Shown: positions 58,443 to 59,406 of the stretch, one piece after another
Numbering within the stretch: the stretch's first letter is position 1
How the letters are laid out: each line of letters begins with the position of its first letter
DNA from: SHZI01 sp031409515
GTDB lineage: Bacteria > Pseudomonadota > Gammaproteobacteria > Steroidobacterales > GCA-2729495
Reading direction: 5' to 3'
Assembly: GCA_031409515.1 (NCBI GenBank)
Contig: JANNXJ010000024.1
Span: forward strand, 1 to 59,406
Length of the DNA stretch: 59,406 nucleotides
The notes under the pieces: model-generated
What the model saw: only the letters and a program-made list of their open reading frames with translations
Databases searched by the model: none
Told to the model about the DNA's origin: nothing
Position numbers and translations under genes: made by a program

Positions 58443-59406
58443 TCAGGGGCCTCCCCATTCCTCGGGAGTCTTTGCGCCCTTGCTCCGATTGCATGTTCGG
58501 CAAGCATCCTTGATGTTTCCAATATCGCTAGTCCCGCCGCGGGAATACGGATGTGAGTGATCGAATTCTCTTGAGTTGGGCGCCCCGGGTTTAGACGTTA
58601 GCTCCTTGTCGCAGTACTGACAACGAAGCTTGCCTTCCGCATCGGTGGCAGCGGCGTCCGCCTGTCGTCGCACTTCGGAAGTTGGTCGGCGGGCGCGTGC
58701 GACATCGCCAGCGACCTTCTTTGCGGCAACTTTCTTGACAACATTCTTCACTACCCCGAAATTGGGTGCCTCGCCAGCGGTAAGAACATTGGCGGCAAGA
58801 CTTATGCCAGCCAAGACGCGGTCGGACTTAGACGCGGTTGGGTCGATGAGTATTGCGAAGTCGACTGTCTCGCCACAACCCGGCACAAAGTTGCAGGTTA
58901 CGCTGCCACCCAGCTCGGCCCAGTCGCCAAAGCCCCATCCTGCGTCGGGGTCGTCAGGTTGAGCTATTGGCCCTCCGATACCCTGAATGGGGTCAAGCCC
59001 GAGCGTAAGGCTGCCATTGATTCCTTCATTGATGTGGGAATGCTGTCGTTGCCCGTATGCATACGATGCCTCAATACTTCCCCTGACAATTGCCACACAC
59101 TGAGGCGTCGCTGTTCCTTCGCTTGCATATTCGCAAATAGCAAATGCCACATAGCGAATTACTTCATGTATGTTTTTCTTGACCCACTTGAAGCTGACAA
59201 GTCTCTTAGCGAAGTTGCCAATGCTGTACCCGGTCGGATCGGTGAACGACAGCGGGTTATTGGCCACATAGCTGTAGGCATTGAGGCTCTGGGGGATCTG
59301 CAGGTCGTCGAGCAGCGGGTCGGGCGAGAGGAAGCGCCCGATGGTCGGGTCGTAGACCCGGCCCTTCATGTGGATCAGACCCACCGTGTCCAGCATCTCG
59401 TGGCCG
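58443..59406 (-). CDS. RHS-repeat protein C-terminus with HNH toxin, N-terminus outside window
   Basis: Open frame continuing beyond the right edge. The RHS core end is clear: GLIHMKGRVYDPTIGRFLSPDP, then NAYSYVANNPLSFTDPTGYS. Next come about 170 residues of variable region and a C-terminal HNH nuclease: CQYCDKEL, FDHSHPYSRGGTSD, NIKDACRTCNRSKG. RHS proteins deliver such toxic tips into neighbouring cells, by type VI or other secretion. Immunity gene follows. The toxin motif residues appear intact. Confidence 0.88.
   Translation of the reverse strand, partial: GHEMLDTVGLIHMKGRVYDPTIGRFLSPDPLLDDLQIPQSLNAYSYVANNPLSFTDPTGYSIGNFAKRLVSFKWVKKNIHEVIRYVAFAICEYASEGTATPQCVAIVRGSIEASYAYGQRQHSHINEGINGSLTLGLDPIQGIGGPIAQPDDPDAGWGFGDWAELGGSVTCNFVPGCGETVDFAILIDPTASKSDRVLAGISLAANVLTAGEAPNFGVVKNVVKKVAAKKVAGDVARARRPTSEVRRQADAAATDAEGKLRCQYCDKELTSKPGAPNSREFDHSHPYSRGGTSDIGNIKDACRTCNRSKGAKTPEEWGGP

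Overview
The window comes from the chromosome of a GC-rich proteobacterium. A gammaproteobacterium near Xanthomonadales or Pseudomonas is the best guess, judging from the PA2778/PA2779 gene pair, DUF883 and holin-like neighbours, one REP-like hairpin at 29.75 kb and a Tn4371-type trb cluster. No rRNA or intact tRNA gene was seen.

Positions 1-26,240 are a chromosomal stress and envelope block: a CHASE3/PAS sensor (cut by the window edge), BON-domain proteins, CsbD, an AI-2E type permease, several tiny membrane proteins, a cysteine peptidase pair, a Crp/Fnr-type regulator, OsmC, Fe/Mn superoxide dismutase, DUF883 and holin-like proteins, an ECF sigma factor, EgtD with a scar of egtB, a PRC-barrel protein, a PQQ-type sugar dehydrogenase, a CheB-CheR/hybrid kinase/CheB signalling locus, a pterin dehydratase plus RibD-like reductase, an Ig-like lipoprotein, a quinone-type reductase and a DJ-1/PfpI protein. 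An 18-bp near-palindrome (consensus YGTACG-N4-CGYACA) recurs in front of at least nine of these transcription units. Its 5-4-5 geometry fits a Crp/Fnr protein, and one such regulator lies inside the set with the box in its own promoter region.

Positions 26,300-33,620 hold four direct repeats of the 3' half of a tRNA-Met(CAU) gene. They divide the region into cassettes: (A) hipBA with two HipB-like operators, (B) a MazEF-type pair, (C) an ice-binding-type Ig lipoprotein, an OmpA-type protein, a TonB-receptor scrap and an integrase scrap. The repeats share defined 65-bp left and about 115-bp right flanks, as expected for tandem integrative cassettes.

Positions 33,620-44,200 are an insertion-sequence-rich accessory patch: a pentapeptide-repeat membrane protein, IS21, IS3, IS66 and IS481 remnants, a Septu-like ATPase plus HNH pair, and a four-gene operon of unknown function whose genes all overlap by ATGA.

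Positions 44,200-56,700 are a complete mating-pair-formation module (LysR, DUF2274, TrbI-G-F-L-J-E-D-C-B, CopG, TraG/VirD4) of Tn4371-type integrative conjugative elements. Relaxase, replication and integrase genes are absent from the window. The right end holds a free-standing integrase arm-domain ORF, a secreted protein, and an RHS protein with an HNH toxin tip followed by its probable immunity gene.
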